From Chryseobacterium gambrini (lineage in GTDB: Bacteria > Bacteroidota > Bacteroidia > Flavobacteriales > Weeksellaceae), in NCBI RefSeq assembly GCF_900156825.1, contig NZ_FTOV01000002.1:515403-579402 (forward strand): DNA of 64,000 bases. The letters are read 5' to 3'. A program made the translations under genes and the position numbers. Below, piece after piece: positions 28,280-37,253 of this stretch (position 1 is the first letter of the stretch; each line of letters opens with the position of its first letter). Below the pieces are notes generated by a model. It was not told where the DNA came from. It saw nothing but the letters and a program-made list of their open reading frames with translations, and did no database searches.

Positions 28280-29560
28280 ATGAAAACAAAACAAGACCAA
28301 ATTCAGGAAATCGAAAAAGACTGGCTGGAAAACCCACGCTGGAACGGTGTTAAACGTCCTTACACAGCGGAAGATGTTTTAAAACTTCGCGGTTCTTACA
28401 AACTGGATTACACCATTGCAACGGAAATGTCTAAAAAATTCTGGAATTTACTGAACACTCAGGATTTCGTTGCAGGACTTGGCGCGTTAACCGGAAATCA
28501 GGCGGTTCAGGAAGTGGACGCAGGTTTGCAGGCAATTTATCTTTCCGGATGGCAGGTTGCAGCAGATGCCAATTTATCGGGTGAAATGTATCCGGATCAG
28601 TCATTATACCCCGCCAATTCAGTTCCTTCTGTGGTAAAGAAAATTAACAATGCTTTATTGAGAGCAGATCAGATCCAGTCTGTGAACGGAGGCGGAGAAA
28701 AAGAATATCTGGTTCCGATTATTGCCGATGCAGAAGCAGGTTTTGGCGGAAATTTAAATGCCTATGAACTGATGAAACAGATGATTGAAGCCGGAGCTGC
28801 AGCAGTGCATTTTGAAGACCAGCTTTCTTCTGCTAAAAAGTGCGGTCATTTGGGAGGTAAAGTTTTGGTTCCTACACAGGAAGCCATCAATAAATTAATT
28901 TCTGCTCGTTTGGCGGCGGATGTTTTGGGAGTTCCAAGTTTAATTATTGCAAGAACAGATGCAGATGCAGCAGATTTGCTGACTTCTGATATTGATGACA
29001 GAGATAAAAAATTTGTAACAGGCGAAAGAACTTCCGAAGGTTTTTATGTCGTAAAAAACGGAGTGGAGCAGGGAATCGACAGGGGTTTATCTTACGCTCC
29101 TTACGCAGACCTGATCTGGATGGAAACCTCTAATCCGGATCTGGAACAGGCAAGAAGATTTGCAGAAGGTATTCATGCGAAATTTCCTGATAAAATGTTG
29201 GCGTACAACTGTTCTCCATCCTTCAACTGGGCAGCAAGGCTTTCTGTGGAAGAAATGCAGAATTTCCGTGAAGAACTGGCAAAATTAGGGTACAAATTCC
29301 AGTTTATTACTTTAGCAGGTTTCCACGCATTAAATACGGCGATGTTCGAGCTGGCTTTAGCTTATAAAGAAAAAGGAATGGCAGGATATTCTGAATTGCA
29401 GGAGCGGGAATTTGCGTTGCAGCAAAAAGGTTTCAGAGCAGTAAAACATCAGTCGTTTGTAGGAACAGGCTATTTTGATGAGGTACAGAATATTGTTACC
29501 AACGGCTCTTCTGCAACGGTTGCCATGAAAGATTCTACCGAGACCGCACAATTTCACTAA
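28280..29560 (+). CDS. aceA: Isocitrate lyase
   Basis: Splits isocitrate into glyoxylate and succinate, first step of the glyoxylate shunt. 426 aa. The active-site signature KKCGHLGGK is present with catalytic C188; other conserved parts are [36 protein letters not shown] and [13 protein letters not shown]. 124 bp downstream of aceB and probably co-transcribed; a terminator follows. Confidence 0.97.
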   Translation: MKTKQDQIQEIEKDWLENPRWNGVKRPYTAEDVLKLRGSYKLDYTIATEMSKKFWNLLNTQDFVAGLGALTGNQAVQEVDAGLQAIYLSGWQVAADANLSGEMYPDQSLYPANSVPSVVKKINNALLRADQIQSVNGGGEKEYLVPIIADAEAGFGGNLNAYELMKQMIEAGAAAVHFEDQLSSAKKCGHLGGKVLVPTQEAINKLISARLAADVLGVPSLIIARTDADAADLLTSDIDDRDKKFVTGERTSEGFYVVKNGVEQGIDRGLSYAPYADLIWMETSNPDLEQARRFAEGIHAKFPDKMLAYNCSPSFNWAARLSVEEMQNFREELAKLGYKFQFITLAGFHALNTAMFELALAYKEKGMAGYSELQEREFALQQKGFRAVKHQSFVGTGYFDEVQNIVTNGSSATVAMKDSTETAQFH

Positions 29561-29592
29561 AAAGTTTCGTTTTAATTAAATTTAATTGTTAG

Positions 29593-29626
29593 AACCTTCT
29601 CGATTTTGGGAAGGTTTTGTTTTTTA
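29593..29626 (+). terminator. aceA terminator
   Basis: AACCTTC (29593-29599) with GAAGGTT (29610-29616), then TTGTTTTTT. Confidence 0.7.
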
Positions 29627-29657
29627 TGTGCTAATTTTGAATTTATATTTGAAGGAG

Positions 29658-30044
29658 ATGAGTTTGATTTTTGAAAAACAGATACAGGTTACAGAGCAGC
29701 ATATTGATGGAAATAATCATGTAAATAATGTTCAGTATGTGCATTGGGTGGAAGAAATTGCAGCAGCGCACTGGGATTTTGTAAAACATAAAACCGAATA
29801 TCCGAAAGATATCTGGATGCTTCTGGATCATCATATTCAATACAAAAAGCAGGTCTATCTTAACGACATCATTACCGTAAAAACCTATCCGAAAGCTCCT
29901 GAAGGAATTCGTCAGCCCAGAAAAGTGGAGTTTTACTGTAACGATCAGTTGGTGGTGGATTCTACCACATTGTGGGTTTTGGTAGATGCCGAAACGCAGA
30001 AAATCAAAAGACTGGAAAGTGACTGGCTGGAAAAGCTAAAATGA
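29658..30044 (+). CDS. Acyl-CoA thioesterase (hotdog fold, 4HBT type)
   Basis: 128 aa from the ATG at 29658, which is preceded by GAAGGAG, an unusually good Shine-Dalgarno for this phylum. The in-frame 5' extension (from 29586) overlaps the aceA terminator and is rejected. GNNHVNNVQYVHWVEE is the hotdog active-site region (Asn/His/Tyr). It likely hydrolyses acyl-CoA esters. Overlaps the convergent next gene by 9 bases. Confidence 0.85.
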   Translation: MSLIFEKQIQVTEQHIDGNNHVNNVQYVHWVEEIAAAHWDFVKHKTEYPKDIWMLLDHHIQYKKQVYLNDIITVKTYPKAPEGIRQPRKVEFYCNDQLVVDSTTLWVLVDAETQKIKRLESDWLEKLK

Positions 30045-30539
30045 TTCCTTTACAATTTTTTGCAGGATTTCAAACTTTGTTTCTTCGATGGTTCCAGTGA
30101 TTTCCTGAATATTTCCGTTTTTGTCAACCAAAAAAGTCATTGGATTTCTCAGCAGTGTAAAGTAGGATTTTAGCTCCTGTCCGGAATCTGTAATGTGCTG
30201 AAAATTGAAAGGTTTTTTGGTTAAAAATTGATCAACTTTTTCTTTACTGTCATACGTAATGGCTATAAAATTGACTTTTTCTCCTGAAAGTTCTTTCAGT
30301 TTATTAAGATAGGGAAGCTCTTCAAGACAGGGTTCGCAGTGAGTTGACCAAAAATTGATAAAAGAGATTTTCCCCTTTAAATCATTGGAATTGAAATTTT
30401 TTCCTTCAGAATTTTTATAGTTTTCAATCGGGAAATGGGTTCCTATTTTATTTTCCAGATCGGGGTAAGTCCAAAACTGTCTCTTTTGAGCATTAAAGAT
30501 TACGCTGAAAAAGATTAATAATAAGGTTATTGTTTTCAT
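30036..30539 (-). CDS. TlpA/ResA-like thioredoxin, exported
   Basis: Starting at the Met at 30539 gives 167 aa with signal peptide (MKTITLLLIFFSVIFNAQ); eight extra residues upstream (to 30563) do not improve it. The AhpC/TSA-Redoxin fold shows INFWSTHCEPCLEELPYL with CEPC as redox pair, and a cis-Pro segment LLRNPMTFLVD. Likely a periplasmic thiol reductase, for example in cytochrome c maturation. Convergent with the thioesterase gene. Confidence 0.88.
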   Translation of the reverse strand: MKTITLLLIFFSVIFNAQKRQFWTYPDLENKIGTHFPIENYKNSEGKNFNSNDLKGKISFINFWSTHCEPCLEELPYLNKLKELSGEKVNFIAITYDSKEKVDQFLTKKPFNFQHITDSGQELKSYFTLLRNPMTFLVDKNGNIQEITGTIEETKFEILQKIVKESF

Positions 30540-30626
30540 GATGAAGTAACGGTTCATCTTCAATATTATTTCATGAAGATTATTTTCTTGTACTCAAAGA
30601 ACATGAACGGAACAAACCAAATTCCT

Positions 30627-30634
30627 TATCTTTG
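30627..30634 (+). promoter_or_regulatory. -7 element directly before the queD-like gene
   Basis: TATCTTTG fits TAnnTTTG and ends four bases before the ATG at 30639, so the transcript would be nearly or fully leaderless. No matching -33 TTG at normal distance. Confidence 0.5.
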
Positions 30635-30638
30635 CAGG

Positions 30639-31085
30639 ATGATACGTATTACAAAAATTTTTACATTCGAAACCGCTCACGTTTTATACAATTACGACGG
30701 GAAATGTAAAAATATGCACGGACATTCCTACAAGCTGTTTGTAACAGTGAAAGGAAAGCCTGTTAATGATTTGGAAAACCCTAAGAATGGGATGGTGGTG
30801 GATTTTGGTGATATTAAAAGTATCGTAAAGTCTGAAATTGTAGATGTCTGGGATCATGCGGTTCTCATCAACGGACTTTCGCCGCACAGAGAACTTGGGG
30901 AAGATCTTGAGGAAAAAGGTCATAAAGTGATCTACTGTACATTTCAGCCGACCTGCGAGAATATGCTGTATGCCATCGCAGCGAAAATAAAATCGAAACT
31001 TCTGGAAGGAATTTCTTTGGCATATCTTAAACTTCATGAAACCGAAAACTCTTACGGAGAATGGTTTGCGGAAGATAATCAGTAA
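30639..31085 (+). CDS. 6-pyruvoyl-tetrahydropterin synthase / 6-carboxy-tetrahydropterin synthase (QueD family)
   Basis: 148 aa from the ATG at 30639; an upstream in-frame Met (30573) overlaps the promoter and is rejected. Zinc His residues sit in FETAHVL and MHGHSY, the catalytic Cys in GKCKNMHGHSY, then VDFGDIK, DHAVLI and PTCENML, all family signatures. QueD makes the preQ0 precursor; PTPS makes pterins. No other queuosine gene is next to it, so the exact product is open. Confidence 0.88.
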   Translation: MIRITKIFTFETAHVLYNYDGKCKNMHGHSYKLFVTVKGKPVNDLENPKNGMVVDFGDIKSIVKSEIVDVWDHAVLINGLSPHRELGEDLEEKGHKVIYCTFQPTCENMLYAIAAKIKSKLLEGISLAYLKLHETENSYGEWFAEDNQ

Positions 31086-31112
31086 TTTTTTTATTCAGAA
31101 AAACTCAGAACG

Positions 31113-31925
31113 GTGTTAAAAACAACCATTAATTTAGAACCCGGTAAAAAAGTATATTTCGCTTCAGACCAGCATTTTGGCGCACCGAATCCAAAGGAAA
31201 GTAAACTGCGCGAAGAGCGGTTTATCCGTTGGATGGACGAAATAAAGCATGATGCACAGGTTCTTTTTTTAATGGGGGATCTTTTTGATTTCTGGCACGA
31301 GTGGAAGCACGTAATTCCGAAGGGATATGTTCGGGTTTTGGGAAAAATTGCCGAACTGAAAGACCGTGGAATCCACATTTACTTCTTTGTGGGAAACCAT
31401 GACCTTTGGATGAAAGATTATCTTGAAGAAGAAATCGGATGCACGGTTTTCTATAAAAAGCAGTATTTTGAGATGGGCGGAAAGCAGTTTTTGCTTGCTC
31501 ATGGCGACGGTTTGGGACCGGGAGATAAAGGATATAAAAGAATGAAAAAAGTCTTTACCAATCCTGTCGCGCAATGGTTCTTCAAATGGCTGCATCCCGA
31601 TATTGCGATGAAGATTGCATTGTATATGTCTCAGAAAAATAAAATGATTTCGGGAGATGAGGATAAAGAATTTCTGGGAGAGGATAAAGAATTTCTGATC
31701 ATTTATTCAAAAGAAAAGCTTAAAACTCAGCCAATCGATTATTTTATTTACGGACACCGTCACCTTCCGATGATTCTGGATCTTGAAGGAAAAGCAAAAT
31801 ACATCAATCTGGGAGACTGGATCTCTTATTTTACCTATGGTGTTTTTGAGCATGATTTTGAACTGAAAACCTTTGGAGACAGTACAAAAAAAATTACCCC
31901 AAAAGCTGAGGTAATTTCAGAATGA
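31113..31925 (+). CDS. UDP-2,3-diacylglucosamine diphosphatase (LpxH-like)
   Basis: Calcineurin-like metallophosphoesterase with the full motif set: ASDQHFG, GDLFDFW, GNHD, AHGDGLGPGD and YGHRH. The insertion and length (270 aa) match Bacteroidota LpxH-type enzymes of lipid A synthesis, which hydrolyse UDP-diacylglucosamine to lipid X. Starts at GTG 31113, 27 bp after the queD-like gene; no ATG is better placed. Confidence 0.85.
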   Translation: MLKTTINLEPGKKVYFASDQHFGAPNPKESKLREERFIRWMDEIKHDAQVLFLMGDLFDFWHEWKHVIPKGYVRVLGKIAELKDRGIHIYFFVGNHDLWMKDYLEEEIGCTVFYKKQYFEMGGKQFLLAHGDGLGPGDKGYKRMKKVFTNPVAQWFFKWLHPDIAMKIALYMSQKNKMISGDEDKEFLGEDKEFLIIYSKEKLKTQPIDYFIYGHRHLPMILDLEGKAKYINLGDWISYFTYGVFEHDFELKTFGDSTKKITPKAEVISE

Positions 31926-32080
31926 ACCGAAATTCATTCATGTTTTAATCCATATTCCACATTACTCATTGCAATAACCTGACCAATTTTTTAATTTTAA
32001 GATTAAAAATGATTAAAAAGCAATCTTTTTTATGATAAGTAATTATAAATGAGGTTGAAAGAATAAAAATATTTTTAGAA

Positions 32081-33061
32081 GTGAAAAATATATTCGGCAT
32101 ACAGACAGAGCAGGATTTTTTGGCTGCATCACTGGAAACCTTCCGTTATCAGTATGAAAATATTGAAGTTTACAGACGTTTTGTAGATTATCTCAATATC
32201 AACCTTGATCATGTGGATGAACTGATAAAAATTCCTTTTCTGCCCATTGAAATGTTTAAAAACCATCAGGTTTTGGATAAAAATGCAGCTACTGATCTTT
32301 TTTTTCAAAGTTCCGGAACCACACAGATGAATTTATCGAAACATTTCATTTCCAATCCTCAACTGTACGAAGAAAGCATCTATAAAAGCTTTGAACAGTT
32401 TATCGGAAAACCGGAAGATTTCATTTTTCTCGGACTTTTGCCAAGTTATCTGGAAAGACAAAACTCTTCGCTGATTTACATGGTAGATTACCTGATGAAA
32501 AAATCCGGAAAACCTGAAAACGGATATTTCTTGTACAATAATGAAGATTTATTTACACTTTTAAATGAATTGCAAAGTAAAAAAGTTATTCTGTTCGGTG
32601 TTTCCTTTGCATTGCTGGATTTTTTAGACTTCTGTGACAGCAGTTCAAAAACTCTTCAGTTCTCCGATTCATTAACCGTAATCGAAACCGGAGGAATGAA
32701 AGGCAGAAAAGAAGAAGTGACCAAAGATGAGCTGTTGAAGATTTTGAAGGAAGGTTTTAAAACTGATAAAATTTATTCAGAGTATTCGATGACGGAGCTT
32801 CTTTCACAGGCATATTCTTTAGGAAATAACGAATATCAATGTCCGAACTGGATGCGCATCATGATCAGAAATGCAGAAGATCCCTTTAATTATGAAAAAG
32901 AGGGAAGAACAGGAGCGATTAATATTATAGACTTAGCAAATGTACATTCCTGTGCATTCATCGCAACACAAGATTTAGGAAAGATTGTCGGCGATAAATT
33001 TCAGGTTTTAGGCAGAATCGACCATTCAGATATTCGTGGATGCAGTTTGCTTGTAAGTTGA
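32081..33061 (+). CDS. LuxE-like acyl-protein synthetase / acyltransferase
   Basis: 326 aa, GTG start. Belongs to the LuxE/PaaK-like adenylate-forming group: FFQSSGTTQMNLSKHF (nucleotide site), SEYSMTELLSQAY and DLANVHSCAFIATQDLG near the C-terminus. LuxE activates fatty acids for transfer to the reductase complex; in flavobacteria these stand-alone homologues lack lux partners and the acceptor is unknown. Short, without the C-terminal domain of PaaK. Confidence applies to family, not substrate. Confidence 0.82.
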   Translation: MKNIFGIQTEQDFLAASLETFRYQYENIEVYRRFVDYLNINLDHVDELIKIPFLPIEMFKNHQVLDKNAATDLFFQSSGTTQMNLSKHFISNPQLYEESIYKSFEQFIGKPEDFIFLGLLPSYLERQNSSLIYMVDYLMKKSGKPENGYFLYNNEDLFTLLNELQSKKVILFGVSFALLDFLDFCDSSSKTLQFSDSLTVIETGGMKGRKEEVTKDELLKILKEGFKTDKIYSEYSMTELLSQAYSLGNNEYQCPNWMRIMIRNAEDPFNYEKEGRTGAINIIDLANVHSCAFIATQDLGKIVGDKFQVLGRIDHSDIRGCSLLVS

Positions 33062-33112
33062 TTGATTTTGTAGTTGAAGTATTTTAGAATCGTAGAATTT
33101 TCAGGCTCAAAA

Positions 33113-33616
33113 TTAAAATTCTGCTATCATTTGCTTAGTAAAAACGCCTTTGCGAGCGAAAATATACAGAACAAATAATAAATAAAACCTTTACGAATTC
33201 CGCGTTAAAAACAAAGAGTTTTATCAAAACAGGATTTTTGTTTAAATTTAAAATTCTGCTATCATTTGCTTAGTAAAAACGCCTTTGCGAGCGAAAATAT
33301 ACAGAACAAATAATAAATAAAACCTTTACGACTTCCGCGTTAAAAACAAAGAGTTTTATCAAAACAGGATTTTTGTTTAAATTTAAAATTCTGCTATCAT
33401 TAGCTTAGTAAAAACGCCTTTGCGAACGAACTATGCAGAGCAAATAATAAATAAAATCTTTGCGACTTCCGCGTTAAAAACAAAGAGTTTTATCAAAACA
33501 GGATTTTTGTTTAAATTTAAAATTCTGCTATCATTAGCTTAGTGAAAACGCCTTTGCGAACGAACTATGCAGAGCAAATAATAAATAAAATCTTTGCGAC
33601 TTCCGCGTTAAAAAAA
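33113..33616. repeat. Tandem array, four ~135-bp units
   Basis: Unit starts (TTAAAATTCTGCTATCAT) fall at 33113, 33248, 33383 and 33517; the last unit is shorter. Units 1-2 share GAGCGAAAATATACAGAAC, and units 3-4 share GAACGAACTATGCAGAGC, so the order is A-A-B-B. Each contains GCCTTTGCGA and a CCGCGTTAAAAA end. Non-coding; no unique spacers, so not CRISPR. Confidence 0.9.
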
Positions 33617-33630
33617 CAAAAAAACAAAAA

Positions 33631-34176
33631 GTGTTAAAAATAGAAGAATTGGTTCACGCATTTATTCATTCTCAATGCAATTTTGAGAAGGAAATTGTTT
33701 TGACCAATCATTTTCAGGCAGACTGGGAAGCCGATATTCTGATTGTTGATTCCGAAGGATTCAGCCACGAAATTGAAATCAAGCTTTCGAAAAGCGATTT
33801 TAAAAATGATTTTAAAAAATCTTACACCAACTCTAATACCGGCGAAAAATTTTTGAAACATGATAAGATTTCCTGCGGAGATTATATTTGCAATGCGTTC
33901 AGCTTTCTGCTTCCGATGGGAATGGTAGATCATGAAATGATTCCCGAACATTGCGGAATTATCGAATTTTACCACAACGTAGACTCTTGGGAAACGGAAT
34001 TTTATATCGTAAGAAAACCCAGAAAAGTACACGAAGATTCTTACTGGAAACTGAATGATAAAGATCTTTTCATCCGGAAAATGGCTTTAAATCTATTATA
34101 TAAGAAAATGGAGATCAAAGGAAAGCATGAAGAACTTATCTTCAAAAATCCTTTTGATCTCAAAAAGTTGAAATAA
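33631..34176 (+). CDS. MmcB-like / PD-(D/E)xK-type nuclease-fold protein
   Basis: 181 aa. The N-terminal half has WEADILIVDSEG followed by HEIEIKLSKSDFKNDF, giving a D-x(n)-E-x-K pattern like MmcB-family or restriction-type endonuclease folds. The C-terminal half is less familiar but contains HDKISCGDYICNAFSF. Starts at GTG, 15 bp after the tandem array, with no ATG nearby. It may act in DNA repair; function is unproven and the fold assignment is from motif only. Confidence 0.6.
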   Translation: MLKIEELVHAFIHSQCNFEKEIVLTNHFQADWEADILIVDSEGFSHEIEIKLSKSDFKNDFKKSYTNSNTGEKFLKHDKISCGDYICNAFSFLLPMGMVDHEMIPEHCGIIEFYHNVDSWETEFYIVRKPRKVHEDSYWKLNDKDLFIRKMALNLLYKKMEIKGKHEELIFKNPFDLKKLK

Positions 34177-34198
34177 TTTACTTTAAATATTAAACATA

Positions 34199-34228
34199 AA
34201 AAAATCCTGTCGGCTGACAGGATTTTGT
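34199..34228. terminator. Bidirectional terminator
   Basis: AAAATCCTGTC (34201-34211) with GACAGGATTTT (34216-34226), perfect 11-bp stem, loop GGCT, between convergent genes. Confidence 0.8.
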
Positions 34229-34230
34229 GG

Positions 34231-34968
34231 TTAACTATCTAATTCTTCCATGCCGTTTCGCTGCAGCAGGAATCTGTAAATCAATCCTCCCGCAATTCCT
34301 CCCAAAATCGGAGCAACCCAGAACAGCCAAAGCTGAGACATTGCGTTTCCGCCTACAAAAACTGCCTGAGAAAGTGATCTCGCAGGATTCACGGAAGTAT
34401 TCGTAATCGGGATAGAAATCAAATGGATTAACGTTAATCCCAAACCAATCGCAATACCTGCAAATTTTCCGTTGGCAAATTTATCTGTCGCACCAAGAAT
34501 GATGATCAGGAAGAAAGCCGTCAATAAAAATTCCGTTAAAAATGCAGCGCTCATCGAGTAGCTTTTTCCGAAATAGACCGCTTCACCGTAGAAATTGGTG
34601 GCAAAAGCTCCCGGTCCTGAAAAATCCGGAGTTCCGGAACCGCTCAGAATTGTATACAATGCTCCTGCGGCTGCAATCGCTCCAACACACTGTGCGGCTA
34701 CGTAAGGAACAAGATCTTTAGCAGAAAATCTCCCTCCTGCAAGAAGTCCTACAGAAACAGCCGGATTGAAATGTCCTCCGGAAATATGTCCTACAGCATA
34801 CGCCATCGTAAGAACGGTAAGCCCGAAAGCTAAAGAAACCCCAAGAAGAAGAATCCCTAATTGTCCATTAGATGCCGATGCAATCTGCGAGGCGAAAATT
34901 GCACTTCCGCAACCTCCGAAAACAAGCCAGAATGTGCCGAAAAATTCAGCAAAAAGTTTTTTTATCAT
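34231..34968 (-). CDS. aqpZ: Aquaporin Z (MIP family)
   Basis: Water channel of the inner membrane. Starting at the Met at 34968 ([18 protein letters not shown]) gives 245 aa; a 12-codon extension to 35004 is less likely. Both half-helix motifs are present, HFNPAVSVG and TSVNPARS, along with GTFWLVFGG and ARSLSQA typical of AqpZ over GlpF. Six hydrophobic segments. Single gene. Confidence 0.95.
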   Translation of the reverse strand: MIKKLFAEFFGTFWLVFGGCGSAIFASQIASASNGQLGILLLGVSLAFGLTVLTMAYAVGHISGGHFNPAVSVGLLAGGRFSAKDLVPYVAAQCVGAIAAAGALYTILSGSGTPDFSGPGAFATNFYGEAVYFGKSYSMSAAFLTEFLLTAFFLIIILGATDKFANGKFAGIAIGLGLTLIHLISIPITNTSVNPARSLSQAVFVGGNAMSQLWLFWVAPILGGIAGGLIYRFLLQRNGMEELDS

Positions 34969-35183
34969 ATTGTTTATTTTTAAAAAGTATTTCAAATTTA
35001 TCATTAATATATTGAATTAAAAAGTATAATTTTAAACTTATTGTAAATTAAATTTTAATTTTATTGTTGATTTAATAATTTAAAATAAAAATAATAGTTA
35101 ATTATTTTCACATATATGTTTATTAGAGTTTATATTTATTTCATAAATGATTATTTTAGTTTATAATTTTTAAAATTTCTTTC

Positions 35184-35804
35184 ATGAAAAAGTTTTTGTG
35201 TGTGATCTTTGCTTCTCTTCTTCATGGCATATTTTCTTCACAGGCGGCTCAAAAAACATTACCATGCTATGATCTTACAGAAGTTTTAAGAGTAGAACCC
35301 ACTTTTATTTATAAGCCGCATCTGGATGCCTCAAAAAGTTTTGGGGTAAAGCTTTTGAAGGACTCAAAGACTGTTCAGAATTACATCAACAAAGGAAAAT
35401 TTCACAAAATAAAAAAAACGGGAACCGGATATCGTGTTGAAAAGCTTGATTACAGCAGAGCCTATATGGTTTCCAAAGGAAAGTCGATGCTGGAGAAAAT
35501 AGGGGCGCGTTTCAGTAAAGAAACGAAAGGAAATGTTTTTACGGTTTCTTCCATTACCAGAACACTGGAAGACCAGTGCAGACTGAGAAGGGTGAATTCT
35601 AACGCGGCACTGGGAATAAGCTCTCATAATTACGGAAATTCTTTTGATATTTCCTATGTCCGCTTTAACGGTGTTCTGAAGCATAATCCTAAGATGGAAG
35701 CTGCTTTGGAGAAGGTTCTGAAGTATTATTTTGATCTGGGAAGGATCTATTACATCAAAGAAAAACAACAGAGCTGTTATCATATTACGGTAAAGAATTA
35801 TTAA
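35184..35804 (+). CDS. DUF5715 / M15-like peptidase, exported
   Basis: 206 aa with signal peptide (about 1-24, ending IFSSQAAQK). SSHNYGNSFDISY carries H-x2-G-x4-D as in M15 D-Ala-D-Ala peptidases, and CYHITV at the C-terminus supplies another possible zinc His. SITRTLEDQCRLRRVN and AALGISS also fit. Probably acts on peptidoglycan cross-bridges in the periplasm. No operon partner evident. Confidence 0.7.
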   Translation: MKKFLCVIFASLLHGIFSSQAAQKTLPCYDLTEVLRVEPTFIYKPHLDASKSFGVKLLKDSKTVQNYINKGKFHKIKKTGTGYRVEKLDYSRAYMVSKGKSMLEKIGARFSKETKGNVFTVSSITRTLEDQCRLRRVNSNAALGISSHNYGNSFDISYVRFNGVLKHNPKMEAALEKVLKYYFDLGRIYYIKEKQQSCYHITVKNY

Positions 35805-35884
35805 CTAATTTTCAATTATGCGTGAGATACTTGCATAGATAATTTAGTTTCTATAATTTTATGCCTTAGAAAAACCGTGAAAAT

Positions 35885-36625
35885 ATGAATACATTCAACA
35901 GAGAACAATGCGAGATAGCATTTGCAGAGTGGGATAACTGCCGTGGAAATTACAATGCCATTAAAGATCTGATTCCTACCAATTATGTTTTTGATTTTGA
36001 TGCTGAACAGATCAACTGGATGAAGACCGAAAATAAATGTACTGAGTTTTGTGCTCAGATCGGTATTTACGAGAATAAAATGGTTGCTGTTCTTTGCCCG
36101 ATGGATGAAGGAGGACATAAAAAAGAAGTACAGGACTATCCTTACAGCTTTTTAGCTGAACTGAAGGAAGACCTTAATCTGGTAGAAACGGAAGAATATA
36201 CGCTTGTAAAAAATGCGGTTCTTTCCAAAGATCTTAAAACAGTGGATAACAGTTCGGATATGTTCTGGCCCATTGCAAACAAGCCGATGATGGAGCAGGA
36301 TAAAGCAATCGAGGCAATCGAGTCGTGGAGAAACGATGCGATGATGTGGTTCTACAGAGAATGTACAGAATTTCAGGGAGCAAGAATTTTCAGACAGTTT
36401 TATGTACCTGCAGAAAATCTTAATCCGCCGAAAGCAGGGCTTTCCCATATGGTTTGCTCATTCGGACTGAAGTTTTCTCAGGTGTATCAGAGAGTTTTGC
36501 CTACACTTATTTTCATTTCTTTTTATACAGATCTGGAAGGCAGTGAAAACGGTGTAAGCGTTGAAAAAATCTCCAATACATACGATTGGTCAAATGCCTG
36601 TCCGCCTGTCTGCCAGCTTACGTAA
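35885..36625 (+). CDS. Hypothetical cytoplasmic protein
   Basis: 246 aa without signal or membrane segments. It has many Trp and Cys (NREQCEIAFAEWDNC, CTEFCAQIG, DWSNACPPVCQL) and conserved-looking blocks such as WRNDAMMWFYRECTEFQ and LSHMVCSFGLKFSQVYQR. I do not recognise the family. It precedes a membrane protein and two-component system on the same strand, 19 bp upstream, so may be co-transcribed. Confidence 0.6.
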   Translation: MNTFNREQCEIAFAEWDNCRGNYNAIKDLIPTNYVFDFDAEQINWMKTENKCTEFCAQIGIYENKMVAVLCPMDEGGHKKEVQDYPYSFLAELKEDLNLVETEEYTLVKNAVLSKDLKTVDNSSDMFWPIANKPMMEQDKAIEAIESWRNDAMMWFYRECTEFQGARIFRQFYVPAENLNPPKAGLSHMVCSFGLKFSQVYQRVLPTLIFISFYTDLEGSENGVSVEKISNTYDWSNACPPVCQLT

Positions 36626-36644
36626 TTTTTAACTAAAATATATT

Positions 36645-37253
36645 GTGGATATTTACCAGGTAATACTTTATCTTAATAACAGTTTACTTGTTATTTGTGC
36701 TTTAATCGGAATTTTAAAGTACAAAATTCTTAGAAACACAGAAAAATGGTATGTATATTATATCATTTTTCTTTTTTTGATAGAGGCGATAGGAAGAGTT
36801 TCTATAAGTTTTTTTCATGTAAAGGATCTTAATTTCCTGTTTCCGTATTATGTGGCAGGAGAATTTCTCATCTTAGGAATTCTTTTCGTGAAAAAATTAG
36901 CATTGCCGTGGTATTGTTATATTCCGGTAGGATTACTGGCGCTTTGCTTTTGGCTGGATTTCGGAATTGTAACCAATGAGGTAAAGAAGGTGGTTTCAAA
37001 TATTATTGTGATCTGCTTTGCCGGCTATGCACTGCTTATGGAAATTAAAAACACCAAGGTAAATGACCGTTTCATGGCGGTAGACAGTCTTATTTTTCTG
37101 TATTATGGATTGTCGGTCTTTTTATTCTTCCTTCTTCGTCAGCTTGCGGATTTTGGAGTAAAGCAGGCAGGGATGATCTGGAGTATCAATAATGTTCTCT
37201 GCAGCTTTTTATATATATCAATCATCTATACCTTTTTAAGATTAAAGAAATAA
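36645..37253 (+). CDS. Seven-helix membrane protein next to a two-component system
   Basis: 202 aa, GTG start; the first residues are D-I-Y-Q-V-I-L. About seven hydrophobic segments (e.g. LLVICALIGILKY, YVAGEFLILGILFV, LIFLYYGLSVFLFFLL), no large loops. Immediately upstream of the histidine kinase, overlapping its probable start, so likely a sensing or accessory partner of it. No known family recognised. Confidence 0.7.
   Translation: MDIYQVILYLNNSLLVICALIGILKYKILRNTEKWYVYYIIFLFLIEAIGRVSISFFHVKDLNFLFPYYVAGEFLILGILFVKKLALPWYCYIPVGLLALCFWLDFGIVTNEVKKVVSNIIVICFAGYALLMEIKNTKVNDRFMAVDSLIFLYYGLSVFLFFLLRQLADFGVKQAGMIWSINNVLCSFLYISIIYTFLRLKK

Noticed and set aside
29586..29657. Longer thioesterase start
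   Set aside because: Lies in the aceA terminator; the ATG at 29658 has a Shine-Dalgarno and matches family length.
33113..33616. Possible CRISPR array
   Set aside because: The entire 135-bp unit repeats with no unique spacers and there are no cas genes.
34766..35020. 84-codon plus-strand ORF antisense to the aquaporin gene
   Set aside because: Shadow of a well-supported gene; no signal of its own.
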